Positions 37,301 to 45,521 of a stretch of DNA of 64,000 bases are shown here, piece after piece (position 1 is the first letter of the stretch; each line of letters opens with the position of its first letter). The stretch is from Owenweeksia sp048267305. Lineage in GTDB: Bacteria > Bacteroidota > Bacteroidia > Flavobacteriales > Schleiferiaceae. Location: the NCBI GenBank assembly GCA_048267305.1, contig JBLWXT010000015.1:38018-102017 (forward strand), in the 5' to 3' direction. The notes beneath the pieces were generated by a model. That model made no database searches. It was not told the DNA's origin and worked only from the letters and a program-made list of their open reading frames with translations. Made by a program: the position numbers and the translations under genes.

Positions 37301-37774
37301 AGCGCGGTGGTATTCTCCGATTTTCACAGAGTCTTTATTATTAAATCCATAAATGCTAATCGTAGTTTTTACACTGGCCTTCAAGGCCATTAAATGTATG
37401 TAACGCGGGGTAGCCAAATCTATAGTATACCAATGGCCGGCTCTGATTTCAATTCCGGATTTTAAATTACCGTCAATAGCGGCTTGTCTTAAGCCCTTGG
37501 CGGCACTCGAGTTGAGTTGTTTGGTTGGAATTCCCAAAAGGAGGTTTCTGTCGGCACGCTCAAAGAAATTTGAGGGGAAGTCGGGTATGCTTTCCCATTG
37601 GGTATGCCGCTGACCATCGTAGGTTTTTGATACCGTTGCCGTGCCCTTTTCGGAAGTGGCTCTTGAGGATATTACGGAAATCAATGCTGAATCAGAGGGA
37701 GCTTGCCCTAATGATATTAGTGAAATGCAAAATGTTGCCAGTGAGGCGAGGGTGAGTTTGAGAGTGGAGTTCAT
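34379..37774 (-). CDS. Large T9SS-secreted protein with glycoside-hydrolase (clan A-like) domain, copy 2
   Basis: 1131 residues, collinear with copy 1 over its full length. Signal peptide ending SLGQ. The two N-terminal discoidin-like modules are present (FPSNFFERADRNLLL, FPSHFMTRADRNIFL). The catalytic candidates are E727 in IGNEPWD and E843 in HVTEWGW, again 116 apart. Both copies share the rare phrase GVNGIRGWGHGYGSH (copy 1 has GINGIRGWGHGYGSH) before the barrel and PYLDGxNSHHYSYM in it. Ends with a T9SS sorting domain (IYPNPSNGLFQL ... GTYILKI). The two copies have the same orientation but separate promoters and terminators, so they may be expressed independently. Confidence 0.85.
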   Translation of the reverse strand: MNSTLKLTLASLATFCISLISLGQAPSDSALISVISSRATSEKGTATVSKTYDGQRHTQWESIPDFPSNFFERADRNLLLGIPTKQLNSSAAKGLRQAAIDGNLKSGIEIRAGHWYTIDLATPRYIHLMALKASVKTTISIYGFNNKDSVKIGEYHRADHYSVKKIQVDKSFSKIKLFCQNPFLLFEIGASSEAATEELYYDFGKPFTLKSVELEFKGCTTADSVHIDLSDDGQTWVTTAKANPREYFPKTYPLTATSQSQYARIRFFIKKGNYMHGKLTEASFFGKEHVKGKGPATKNPLQWDPMAGLWPAFTDDAFIEASSSNSKTSMEMLKDNDESTGWSATASFPSHFMTRADRNIFLTPQNISSTTTSGANPLSYCIDGNLGTADQINSNSGNSWLKINFKNPQKLHLISLKASNKNAPISIMGYLQNGDSTNLGTYTTKDHYGVRRFAVNNKITRLELKSTSSFQLFEISGLENPMYEDIMVDLKSARDIGWVSTCFRNSQWIDSVHFDVSNDKVRWSTVARPNNNAYFESALSTYPVTKARYARLRIFVAEKDYARAELYEFSIRDKNGENGPMPAAVPANRPLGDIMGVNGIRGWGHGYGSHDIGDTVQGAYLFSKVATYGRNYQNLSWDTHDPDHTPDYTGMPGSLRFGYVDWDAEYDIWNAAGLETQVSLQFLNYSQPENTWNNPWKAAYDIGYSFASHFGPTYGVGNVKTLEIGNEPWDYDKTFYRTVLNGMAQGAKAADPAMKVFSGALQAADPSREKGSSGNFIGERLTESEAPYLDGINSHHYSYMINPKTQKQIATYPENPLGGFRDIISDIRFRNHNMPGKEYHVTEWGWACDAVGMDCTLGECVTEKAQAIYAARGLFMMDRLGVDGAAWFFYADLPGPAGSSYSRSGLTGPVSQGSQKKLSFYVLEAIKDKLGKSYFIEAIQEDDNAWVYTYGDHLGNPEYVVAWRPISEADPSSLPVTVNLGLPVIAAFSLDGTPGGMPVSLPTTSGSQISFNVTATPVVYKLYNTAVVRKNSATNAAAFLDEPAVNIYPNPSNGLFQLDFQLDETSNVSISVVNMEGKIIHSHKAKVTAGEQSMDMQFNFLPMGTYILKINVKSLTSGSEKVKHQKLIIQN

Positions 37775-37808
37775 GAGGGGTGGCGATTTAAGTATTCATC
37801 GATCGGAA

Positions 37809-37816
37809 CAAACATA
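37809..37816 (-). promoter_or_regulatory. -7-like box TATGTTTG upstream of glycosidase-like copy 2
   Basis: Exact TAnnTTTG match on the - strand, 35 bases before the ATG and identical to the box of copy 1. Confidence 0.5.
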
Positions 37817-38398
37817 AACCGTCACCACCGAAAAAATGTAGGAATGCCCACAGTTAGCGTAAATAACACTTTGCTCGTTTCCAACTTATTACAAGCTAAA
37901 AACCATTCGTAAACTAGGAGTCAGTATTTTAAGCAGACTGTTTTTTACAGCATAAAAGTGAAAATATTTCCAAATAAAAGTAGAGAGCGCTAAAGGTTAC
38001 TAAGCCCTTCCTTAGAATGTTGATGATTTATTCTCTTGAACATCAGAGTATCGGTTTTTACCTCTGTTGATTAAACGGCAATGGCCTTCTGTCGTTTGTA
38101 AATCAATGATTTGCTTGAATTTTGTAAGGAAATACTGTGATATTGAATTTTGCTTTGCGCAAAGGCTGTGTTATAACTTGCAGGCCGGTTTTTTAATGAT
38201 CTTTCCAAAAAATCTAAATGCTCTCCTTCAGGAAATTCATCTTTTTGATTTTAGTAATGGTTTTTTAGCCAAACAAACATCAGGGGCAGAATGTATCACC
38301 TATTTGGTATGCTGGCCCGAAAGATGGCCGCTTTTTGCGATTTAATAGTGTGTATGATAGAGATTTATCCTGTGTTGAAATAACTATTGCCAGCAGAG

Positions 38399-38465
38399 AG
38401 CTCAAAACATCTTAAGCTTAACTTCCGCGATAAGGGCGCGAAACTGTTTGTGGGAATTTTGAGCT
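38399..38465 (+). promoter_or_regulatory. Inverted repeat in the aconitase leader
   Basis: AGCTCAAAA (38399-38407) and TTTTGAGCT (38457-38465) enclose 49 bases that contain a GGGCGCG segment and a TTAAGCTTAA palindrome. It lies about 85-150 bases upstream of the chosen start. It could be a folded 5' UTR or an operator; no known riboswitch is recognised. Confidence 0.35.
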
Positions 38466-38548
38466 TTGACTAGTAAGGATTTAACATAGCATTGGCTAAA
38501 CAATTTGGAGCTCCTTTTCATTTAATATGGGAACTAAAGTGTAGCACC

Positions 38549-40513
38549 ATGGCAAAGATGAACGTAGCCCAAAAACTTATTAAAGACCACCTGATTGAAG
38601 GTGAGATGAAGCTGGGTACCGAGATTGGTATCAGAATAGATCAGGCTCTTTTACAAGATGCAACCGGAACATTGGTGCAATTGGAGTTGGAGGCTATGGG
38701 TTTGAAAAAGGCAAAAACGGAGGTAGCCGTTCAGTATGTGGATCACAACCTTTTACAAACGGATTCCAAAAATGCCGATGACCATCTGTTTTTAAAATCT
38801 GCAGCTCAAAAATTCGGACTATGGTTTAGCCGTCCCTGCAACGGAGTAAGCCACCCTGTACACATGGAACGATTCGGGAAACCCGGAAAAACTCTTTTAG
38901 GATCGGATAGTCATACCTGCGCTGGTGGATCGCTGGGGATGTTGGCCATTGGTACTGGCGGTCTTGATGTAGCCGCAGCCATTGCTGGTGAACCCTATTT
39001 TGTGAAAATGCCTAAAGTGATGGGGGTAAAGCTTACTGGCAAACTCCCTGATTGGGTAAGTGCCAAAGACATTATTCTTGAAATGTTAAGGCGCCATGAT
39101 GTAAAGGGGGGAGTGGGTAAAATTATTGAATACTACGGCCCCGGCCTTAAGGAGCTTAGTGCTATGGATCGCCACGTTATTGCCAATATGGGTGCCGAAT
39201 TGGGTGCTACAACAACTGTGTTTCCATCGGATGAAGAAACCAGACGTTTTTTGAAATCTCAGCACCGGGAAGAAGATTGGACTGAGCTCATAGCAGATGA
39301 AGGCTGTGAGTATGATGAATACAATGAGATTATACTGGATGATTTAGTGCCTCTTATTGCCAAGCCAACTAGCCCCGGAAACGTAGTGCCGGTGAGTGAA
39401 GTTGCCGGAAAGAAAATCAGCCAGTGTGTAATTGGATCTTCGGCCAATCCCGGACTTCGCGACTTTTGGATAGTAGGCGAGATAGTAGGAGGTAAAGATG
39501 TGAGCCCGGAAGTTTCGTTAGACATCAATCCTACCTCCAGACAAATCATTCAAAATCTTATTCCATTAAAATCATTTGCTAAGCTGATAACTGCTGGGGC
39601 GCGCTTTCACCAAAGTGGCTGTATGGGGTGTATCGGTATGGGGCAGGCGCCAGCTTATGGCAAAATCAGTTTACGAACTATGCCGCGAAATTTTCCTGAT
39701 CGCTCTGGTACCAAAGATGATCAGGTTTATTTGTGTAGTCCGGAAACGGCTGCTGCTTCTGCACTTATGGGAAAAATTACCGACCCGAGGGATTTGGAAA
39801 AGACTCACCATATGAAATATCCGAAGTTTCAGACTCCGGATATTGAAATCATTAATATGGACATGTTACTTGCTCCGCCAGATAATGGTGAAAAAATAGA
39901 ATTGGTAAAAGGACCTAACATTAAAACGCTTCCTGAGTTAAAACCGCTACAGGACGAAGCCACAGTACCAGTGTTGCTTAAAATGGGTGATAATATTTCT
40001 ACTGATGAAATACTGAAAGCGGGAGCAGAAGTTCTGCCGCTGAGAAGTAATCTACCTGAAATTAGCAAATATTCTTATTCTGTGATTGACCCTTCCTTTT
40101 ACGAAAGGGCTATAGGTGCTCAGTCTAATTTTGGCGGACATATAGTAGTGGCAGGAGATAATTACGCTCAAGGGAGTAGCCGTGAACATGCTGCCTTAGC
40201 ACCAAAGTATTTAGGCCAAGTGGCGGTAATTGCCAAAAGTTACGCCCGTATTGCCTGGCAAAACCTCGCCAATTTTGGTATAGTACCCTTGGAATTTACC
40301 GATGCGCTTGATTATGATAAAATACAACAGGGCGATACTGTAAGGTTGAAAAATCTTAGGGAAGGCATTGTGGGAAATAAAAAGATAATTGCCGAAATTT
40401 CTAATGCAGATGGCACTGAGGATATCAAGCTAAAGCACAGCCTTAGCCAACGTCAGGTGCAGGTGATTTTAAAAGGCGGGATTATCAATTATTTTAAAGA
40501 GAAAGTGGTTTAG
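38549..40513 (+). CDS. Aconitate hydratase (Aquifex-type, ~650 residues)
   Basis: 654 residues from ATG 38549; a TTG at 38492 gives 19 extra residues without family similarity. Converts citrate to isocitrate in the TCA cycle using a [4Fe-4S] cluster. Seen: LLGSDSHTCAGGSLGML, the cluster ligands SGCMGCIGMGQ (C-x-x-C), and the swivel domain with GDNYAQGSSREHAALAP. The first cluster Cys usually sits in GSCTN; here the sequence is CVIGSSANP, so the Cys is displaced upstream by five residues. The length and N-terminus fit the short single-chain family rather than AcnA (~890) or AcnB. Confidence 0.93.
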   Translation: MAKMNVAQKLIKDHLIEGEMKLGTEIGIRIDQALLQDATGTLVQLELEAMGLKKAKTEVAVQYVDHNLLQTDSKNADDHLFLKSAAQKFGLWFSRPCNGVSHPVHMERFGKPGKTLLGSDSHTCAGGSLGMLAIGTGGLDVAAAIAGEPYFVKMPKVMGVKLTGKLPDWVSAKDIILEMLRRHDVKGGVGKIIEYYGPGLKELSAMDRHVIANMGAELGATTTVFPSDEETRRFLKSQHREEDWTELIADEGCEYDEYNEIILDDLVPLIAKPTSPGNVVPVSEVAGKKISQCVIGSSANPGLRDFWIVGEIVGGKDVSPEVSLDINPTSRQIIQNLIPLKSFAKLITAGARFHQSGCMGCIGMGQAPAYGKISLRTMPRNFPDRSGTKDDQVYLCSPETAAASALMGKITDPRDLEKTHHMKYPKFQTPDIEIINMDMLLAPPDNGEKIELVKGPNIKTLPELKPLQDEATVPVLLKMGDNISTDEILKAGAEVLPLRSNLPEISKYSYSVIDPSFYERAIGAQSNFGGHIVVAGDNYAQGSSREHAALAPKYLGQVAVIAKSYARIAWQNLANFGIVPLEFTDALDYDKIQQGDTVRLKNLREGIVGNKKIIAEISNADGTEDIKLKHSLSQRQVQVILKGGIINYFKEKVV

Positions 40514-40522
40514 GAAGTGTTT

Positions 40523-41620
40523 TTAATTCCCGCTGCTATCAGCAGGTCTAAACTCCAACTCAGTAACTACGGGATAGTGGTCGCTCAATTCTTCTTTTAC
40601 CACTTTAAAGTTAAAGGCCCTCAACTCCCGTGAGTGAAATATAAAGTCGATCCTTAGCGGGATGGGGCTTTTTACATAGGTTTTACCAAAGCCATGTCCG
40701 CTTTCCATAAAGCTATCTTCCAACTCCAAAGCCATTTGGTGATAAACGTATGATTGTGGTACATCATTAAAATCTCCCGTAAGGATAACAGGATAGGGGC
40801 TATCGGCAACAGCTTTCTTTACACTTTCTATTTGAGTGCCCCTGCGTTTAAAGGCTTTATCAAGCGATTTGGCTATAGAGCGCAAGCCCTTCTCCAGTTT
40901 TTCCTGCTCCTCTTCTTCGGGATTTTCCAAAAGTTTGTAGTCGGCATCACCCAAGCCTACAGAAGCTAAATGAATATTAATAAACCTGATGGTTTTACCA
41001 TTCCACTCTACATCGGCTAAATGAAAATTGTGATTGGTGGCAGAGTCTCCTTCAAAGTCTAAAATCTGACTACCGGTAATTGGAAACTTTGAGAATATGG
41101 CCGAACCGTATTCCCCGCTTTTGCCCATGCGCCTGTGAACGTACTTAAAACCCAGATTTTTGGGGGCTTCCGGCCATTCCTTTCTGTATTCCTGCAAAAG
41201 GAGAACATCGGGATTTTCTATATCTATAAGGTCGTAAATTTTTCGCGGTACCTCTTTGTCACTCAGCCATTCATATTGGTTTTGAAGCCTCACATTAAAG
41301 CTCATTACTTTTATGCGCTCTTCGGTGTTAACTACCTTTTTGGTAGAGCCAAAGCGATAGGTGCGAGGTACATGTAAATAGCCAATAGCAATGCAAACGA
41401 GGGGCAAAAACACTTTTCGCTTTAAGCGGATAAGCCAGTAAAAAACAAAGGCAATATTTAAGATGAGCAATACCGGATATCCCAAAGCCACAAAAGAGAA
41501 AAAAGACAGGGTGCCAGGTGGGATATAATAGGCCAGGTAGGAAATCAGCAGCCCTATGGCGGCAATTAGATTAATGAAATAAAGGAGGCCATCCAATACC
41601 GTTTTTCGGGATTCAGCCAT
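40523..41620 (-). CDS. Endonuclease/exonuclease/phosphatase-family protein with N-terminal membrane helices
   Basis: 365 residues. The first ~90 residues form two or three transmembrane helices; the remainder is an EEP domain: metal-binding N in MSFNVRLQN, E in LLLQEYRKEW, D-x-N in ILTGDFNDVP, and the terminal SDHYPVV. Typical of Bacteroidota membrane-anchored EEP proteins; substrates (nucleic acid, lipid or inositol phosphate) are not predictable. The stop overlaps no gene; its start meets the rhomboid stop at 41620 within one base, so the two are in an operon. Confidence 0.9.
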   Translation of the reverse strand: MAESRKTVLDGLLYFINLIAAIGLLISYLAYYIPPGTLSFFSFVALGYPVLLILNIAFVFYWLIRLKRKVFLPLVCIAIGYLHVPRTYRFGSTKKVVNTEERIKVMSFNVRLQNQYEWLSDKEVPRKIYDLIDIENPDVLLLQEYRKEWPEAPKNLGFKYVHRRMGKSGEYGSAIFSKFPITGSQILDFEGDSATNHNFHLADVEWNGKTIRFINIHLASVGLGDADYKLLENPEEEEQEKLEKGLRSIAKSLDKAFKRRGTQIESVKKAVADSPYPVILTGDFNDVPQSYVYHQMALELEDSFMESGHGFGKTYVKSPIPLRIDFIFHSRELRAFNFKVVKEELSDHYPVVTELEFRPADSSGN

Positions 41621-42504
41621 CAGTCTTTACCTATTTTAAAGAGGTAATCCTTTTCATCCTTGGTAAGGCTATCGTAGCCGCTACGGTTTATTTTATCAAG
41701 GATGTCGTTCATGCGTTGCTGGTTTTTTTCCTTCCTTTCATTAAAATCTGCGGTTTTACGCGCTCTGGAATATACCTTTCTGATTTTTGGCTTTGGCTTA
41801 AACCAATTGGCAATGTTGTCCATAAACTTGCTGAAGCCTTCGGTAATGTCATTACCCTTTTTGTATTGAGATACAATCAGGTATCCCAGGGCAGCACCTC
41901 CAAGGTGAGCAATATGGCCTCCCATATTATTTCCATCCCCGAGATTTATTAAATCCATCAATAGCAACAGCATGGCCACCCATCTAAACTCAAGGGTAAG
42001 CACAAAGAACAAGCGCACGGGATAGCGCGGGGCATAGGTTGCTGCACCAATAAGTATTGCCATTACTCCGGCAGAAGCACCCCTGTTGTTGGAGGTAGCC
42101 AACTGTTCCTGAAAACCAGGGAAAATATTGTAGAACAAAACGTAAAGCAGCCCGCCAGCCAGTCCACCAAGCAGGTAAGTGCTCAATAGCTTTCGTCCGC
42201 CCATATACTCCATAAATATCCTTCCTGTAAAGAACAGGATAAGCATATTGAACAGGATATGCATAAAGCCTTCATGTAAAAACATATAGGTAATGAGTGT
42301 CCAGGGACGGGTAATTAATACAGAGAGATTACTTGGTAAAGCCGTCCATTGAATAAAGTAGAACTCCGGGCTGGCCTGAAACAGATTGCCCACAATTTTT
42401 AAGAGGTAGTAAAACAGAAACACTCCGAGGTTGACAAGTATCAATCGGTTTAGTGCATCTCCCTCCCTGAAGGAATTTCGTATATCGTCTCTTATTCCAG
42501 ACAT
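41620..42504 (-). CDS. Rhomboid-family intramembrane serine protease A
   Basis: 294 residues. Six-helix rhomboid core with HILFNM (residues 82-87), catalytic S144 in RGASAGV and H200 in GGHIAHLGG. A C-terminal cytoplasmic tail of ~75 charged residues (KKEN, KPKPKIRKVYSRA) is longer than in the neighbouring paralogue. It cleaves transmembrane substrates within the bilayer; the substrate here is unknown. Follows the second rhomboid by 3 bases. Confidence 0.93.
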   Translation of the reverse strand: MSGIRDDIRNSFREGDALNRLILVNLGVFLFYYLLKIVGNLFQASPEFYFIQWTALPSNLSVLITRPWTLITYMFLHEGFMHILFNMLILFFTGRIFMEYMGGRKLLSTYLLGGLAGGLLYVLFYNIFPGFQEQLATSNNRGASAGVMAILIGAATYAPRYPVRLFFVLTLEFRWVAMLLLLMDLINLGDGNNMGGHIAHLGGAALGYLIVSQYKKGNDITEGFSKFMDNIANWFKPKPKIRKVYSRARKTADFNERKEKNQQRMNDILDKINRSGYDSLTKDEKDYLFKIGKD

Positions 42505-42507
42505 TAT

Positions 42508-43260
42508 CTAATAGTATCTATCATAGCTGTTTCTTCGCCAGTAGCGGATCAGTAAATATCCAAAAAGCATCCCGCCAAGGTGGGCAAAGTGGGCTACACC
42601 ATCATTGGTGCCAACTACGCCATTGTACAATTCCAAAGCGCCATAGCCAATTACAAAGTACTTTACCTTAATGGGGATTGCGAAATAAAGATAAACGTAT
42701 TGGTTTGGAAACATCATTCCAAAAGCCAGGAGAATCCCAAAAACGGCTCCTGAAGCACCTACGGTAGGTGTGTGGTAATGTTGGTAGTAACTTTCAATTA
42801 CATCCCGGCTCACTATATAGCTCGAATCCCAGCTTCCAGTTTCTATTAACCTGCTCAGGTCTGCAGCAGTAAATCCTGCTGCCTGAAGTTGATTGCCAAG
42901 TTCATAAACCTGCCAATAATTTACTCCCAGGTGAAGTAAGGCAGCACCAAGCCCCGTGGCCATATAGTATATCAGGAATCGTTTGCTCCCCCATACGTTT
43001 TCAAGTGTGTATCCAAACATCCACAGGGCAAACATATTGAAGAAGATGTGCCCGATTCCACCATGCATAAACATGTGGGTAATAATTTGATGAGGATAAA
43101 AATCAGGGGAACCAGGCAGGTAAAGGCCAAATAGTTTTACCAAATTAATATCGCCCGTATTCCCTAATACAATAGTTGCCAAAAAGAAAATACCATTGAT
43201 GATTAAGAGATTCTTAATCACATCAGGGAGCATCTTAAATCCAGTGGGAGTTTGATACAT
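42508..43260 (-). CDS. Rhomboid-family intramembrane serine protease B
   Basis: 250 residues. HIFFNM at 71-76, catalytic S170 in VGASGAVFG and H227 in AHLGGMLFG. The loop between helices 3 and 4 (~115-165) is unusually long and rich in Q, Y and S. Its start codon overlaps the stop of mutL by one base. Two adjacent rhomboids downstream of mutL look like a tandem duplication with early divergence. Confidence 0.93.
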   Translation of the reverse strand: MYQTPTGFKMLPDVIKNLLIINGIFFLATIVLGNTGDINLVKLFGLYLPGSPDFYPHQIITHMFMHGGIGHIFFNMFALWMFGYTLENVWGSKRFLIYYMATGLGAALLHLGVNYWQVYELGNQLQAAGFTAADLSRLIETGSWDSSYIVSRDVIESYYQHYHTPTVGASGAVFGILLAFGMMFPNQYVYLYFAIPIKVKYFVIGYGALELYNGVVGTNDGVAHFAHLGGMLFGYLLIRYWRRNSYDRYY

Positions 43261-45101
43261 TAATTAAATGATTTGTCTATGTCGTCTAAATTCAGGTTTA
43301 CCACTATGGGTTTGCCGTTAAGGCCAACATAAGGCTGTTTGCAGGCAAAAAGTTCGTCCATAAGTTTTCGCATTTCAGCCAAATTTAAAGTTGCCCCTGT
43401 TTTTATACATGAAACCTTGGCCAGGCTTTTGGCCAGGCTCTCGTGCGATTGGCTTACTCCTTCAGTTTTGTGGTCCTTCTCGTCCTCCAAAAGTTGTTCC
43501 AACACATTTTGAACTCCATTTCCTTCCAGATAAAGCGGAATACCATTTACAATCACTTCATTTTTACCAAATTCATCCAAATCAAAACCTATTTCGCGAA
43601 GAGATGGCAGCAGGGTTTTTAGTATTTCAAAATCACCGGAGGTGAAGTTTATATTCTGTGGGAAAAGTAATTGTTGACTTGGAATGTTCTTGTTTTCAAG
43701 AGATTGAAAAAGGCGTTCAAACAAAATACGTTCATGAGCCCTTTGCTGGTGAATCATAATCATACCATCACCATGGTTGGTGAAGATGTACTTTCTGCCA
43801 ATCTGGCTGTACATTTTCTGCCTGTCTTCCAACCCACCCATCTCGAGGCTTTCCTGTTTGGTGTCTTCGGGGCTAATGTCGGGCAGACCTTCATACAGTT
43901 GCTCCCAGTTACGACTGTTGCGTAAATCTGTTTGAAAATTTCCTGAACGGAAACTAGCACCACCGCCACCAATAGTCTTTTCGGCAGGCGTTTTTGTGTC
44001 AAAGGGATTGAAGCTCGTATCGATGGTTACCCCGGGTGGAGGTACTATTTGTCCTTTTTTAAGAAGGGGTACAAAATCCACATCCGATTCAAAATCAAGC
44101 GAAGGCGCAATGTTGTATTGTCCCAGTGCATGTTTTACAGCTGTACGTATAATAGTGTGTATGGCTCGCTCGTCATCAAACTTTATCTCCGTTTTTGTAG
44201 GATGTATATTTACATCAATCCTTGCCGGATCAATTTCCAAAAACAGAAAATAGGAGGGGTGGTTACTCTCATTTATTAGTCCTTCAAAGGCATGACAAAC
44301 GGCCTTGTGGAGATAGCCATTGCGGATATAGCGGTAATTGGCAAAAAAGAATTGCTCGCCACGTGTTTTTTTGCTGAACTCTGGTTTGCAAATAAAGCCG
44401 GTGAGTTTTAGAATAGGCGTATTTTCCTCTACCGGTACCAGTTTTTCATTAAACTTATTTCCAAATATGTTTACAATGCGCTGTCTTAAAGATGCGGCAG
44501 GTAAATCAAAAAGCTCGCTGTCGTTGTTGGTAAAGGTAAAGTGTATGTCAGGGTGGGCGAGGGCTACACGTTCAAACTCATCTATAATATGGCGAAGTTC
44601 TACATTGTTTGATTTGAGGAAATTGCGCCTTGCCGGAATATTAAAGAAGAGGTTTTTAACCTCAATTCTCGATCCTCGCGTCATGTTGCAGTATTCTTGC
44701 GAAATTACGCGACTACCTTCCACCCGCAGGTGTATGCCCAGTTCTTCGTTTTCCTTTTTGGTTTTGAGATCAACCTGAGCCACGGCCGCGATGGAAGCCA
44801 AAGCCTCTCCACGAAATCCCTTGGTCATAATGGAAAAAATGTCCTCGGCCTTTTCAATTTTGGAGGTGGCATGTCGCTCAAATGCCATACGGGCATCAGT
44901 TTCGCTCATTCCGGTGCCATTATCAATTACCTTTAAAAGGGTTTTTCCGGCATCCTTTATTATAAGCTGAATATGGTCTGAACCCGCATCGATGCTATTC
45001 TCCATAAGCTCTTTAACAGCTGAGGCGGGGCGTTGTACAACTTCACCGGCAGCAATTTGGTTGGCAACGCTGTCGGGCAAAAGACGAATTACGTCTGACA
45101 T
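43260..45101 (-). CDS. mutL: DNA mismatch repair protein MutL
   Basis: 613 residues. N-terminal GHKL ATPase: VANQIAAGEVVQRPASAVKELMEN, DNGTGM and RGEALASIAAV, then a flexible linker (~340-410) with prolines and glycines, and a C-terminal dimerisation domain. The latent endonuclease metal site, DQHA-x2-E in many MutL proteins, reads HQQRAHE here, so the first Asp and the His are changed. Many Bacteroidota have DQHRAH or DQNRAH. The C-terminal CPHGRP-like motif is also not seen. Matching, signalling MutL function is likely; nuclease activity is doubtful. Operon: small membrane protein, mutL, two rhomboids, EEP protein. Confidence 0.96.
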   Translation of the reverse strand: MSDVIRLLPDSVANQIAAGEVVQRPASAVKELMENSIDAGSDHIQLIIKDAGKTLLKVIDNGTGMSETDARMAFERHATSKIEKAEDIFSIMTKGFRGEALASIAAVAQVDLKTKKENEELGIHLRVEGSRVISQEYCNMTRGSRIEVKNLFFNIPARRNFLKSNNVELRHIIDEFERVALAHPDIHFTFTNNDSELFDLPAASLRQRIVNIFGNKFNEKLVPVEENTPILKLTGFICKPEFSKKTRGEQFFFANYRYIRNGYLHKAVCHAFEGLINESNHPSYFLFLEIDPARIDVNIHPTKTEIKFDDERAIHTIIRTAVKHALGQYNIAPSLDFESDVDFVPLLKKGQIVPPPGVTIDTSFNPFDTKTPAEKTIGGGGASFRSGNFQTDLRNSRNWEQLYEGLPDISPEDTKQESLEMGGLEDRQKMYSQIGRKYIFTNHGDGMIMIHQQRAHERILFERLFQSLENKNIPSQQLLFPQNINFTSGDFEILKTLLPSLREIGFDLDEFGKNEVIVNGIPLYLEGNGVQNVLEQLLEDEKDHKTEGVSQSHESLAKSLAKVSCIKTGATLNLAEMRKLMDELFACKQPYVGLNGKPIVVNLNLDDIDKSFN

Positions 45102-45376
45102 TAATACGTGATAATTAAGTAGGCAACGAGGAATAAAACAGCCACTATGGCAAATACCCTGATGTTGGAAGCATTTACGCTTCGGCTTCTTTCAGTGCGC
45201 CATTTGTCGCGGGCCTTTTCTCTGAAATTTTCAGTTACAAATAGCTCCTTGCCTGATTCGGCATTGCGTTTCATTTCTTCCAACCTTTCCTTACGGGCAT
45301 CATAGTAGCGAGGCTTAAAGTCGAAGCTTTTTGGCCCGGAATGCTTAAAATATGATGGTAATTTAGGTGCTGACAT
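45101..45376 (-). CDS. Small membrane protein upstream of mutL
   Basis: 91 residues. A charged N-terminal part with FKPRYYDARKERLEEMK is followed by a single C-terminal transmembrane helix (VFAIVAVLFLVAYLIITY). Short proteins with an F-x-PRYYD motif next to mutL occur in flavobacteria and are often mislabelled riboflavin synthase beta; no enzyme features are present. First gene of the operon, with mutL starting at its last base. Confidence 0.85.
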   Translation of the reverse strand: MSAPKLPSYFKHSGPKSFDFKPRYYDARKERLEEMKRNAESGKELFVTENFREKARDKWRTERSRSVNASNIRVFAIVAVLFLVAYLIITY

Positions 45377-45390
45377 TACTGTGATTTTGG

Positions 45391-45398
45391 CAAAGGTA
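45391..45398 (-). promoter_or_regulatory. -7-like box TACCTTTG ahead of the mutL operon
   Basis: Read on the - strand, TACCTTTG fits TAnnTTTG and lies 15 bases before the start codon, giving a very short leader. No clear -33 TTG was found. Confidence 0.45.
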
Positions 45399-45521
45399 TT
45401 AATTAAAGTACGTTTTGTTGCTGCGATTAGTATGCCACAATAAAGCTATTAACCTTAGGCTGTGGAATAATAATTGTGTAGATGCACAGTTGACGCATTT
45501 AACCGATTACTTTAGCTCAAA

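Larger units (their letters stand above)
37775..38548. other. Long intergenic region between copy 2 and aconitase
   Basis: 774 bases. A 92-codon open frame at 38067-38345 has no signal peptide, no family motif and no regular start context, so I do not call it. The interesting parts are the -7 box at 37809-37816 and an inverted repeat in the aconitase leader (38399-38465). Confidence 0.55.

Noticed and set aside
38067..38345. 92-codon open frame in the aconitase upstream region
   Set aside because: Mixed composition, several cysteines without pattern, no family features; it probably arises by chance in AT-rich non-coding DNA.
45101..45376. Riboflavin synthase beta subunit
   Set aside because: 91 residues with a membrane helix; no lumazine synthase fold or motifs.
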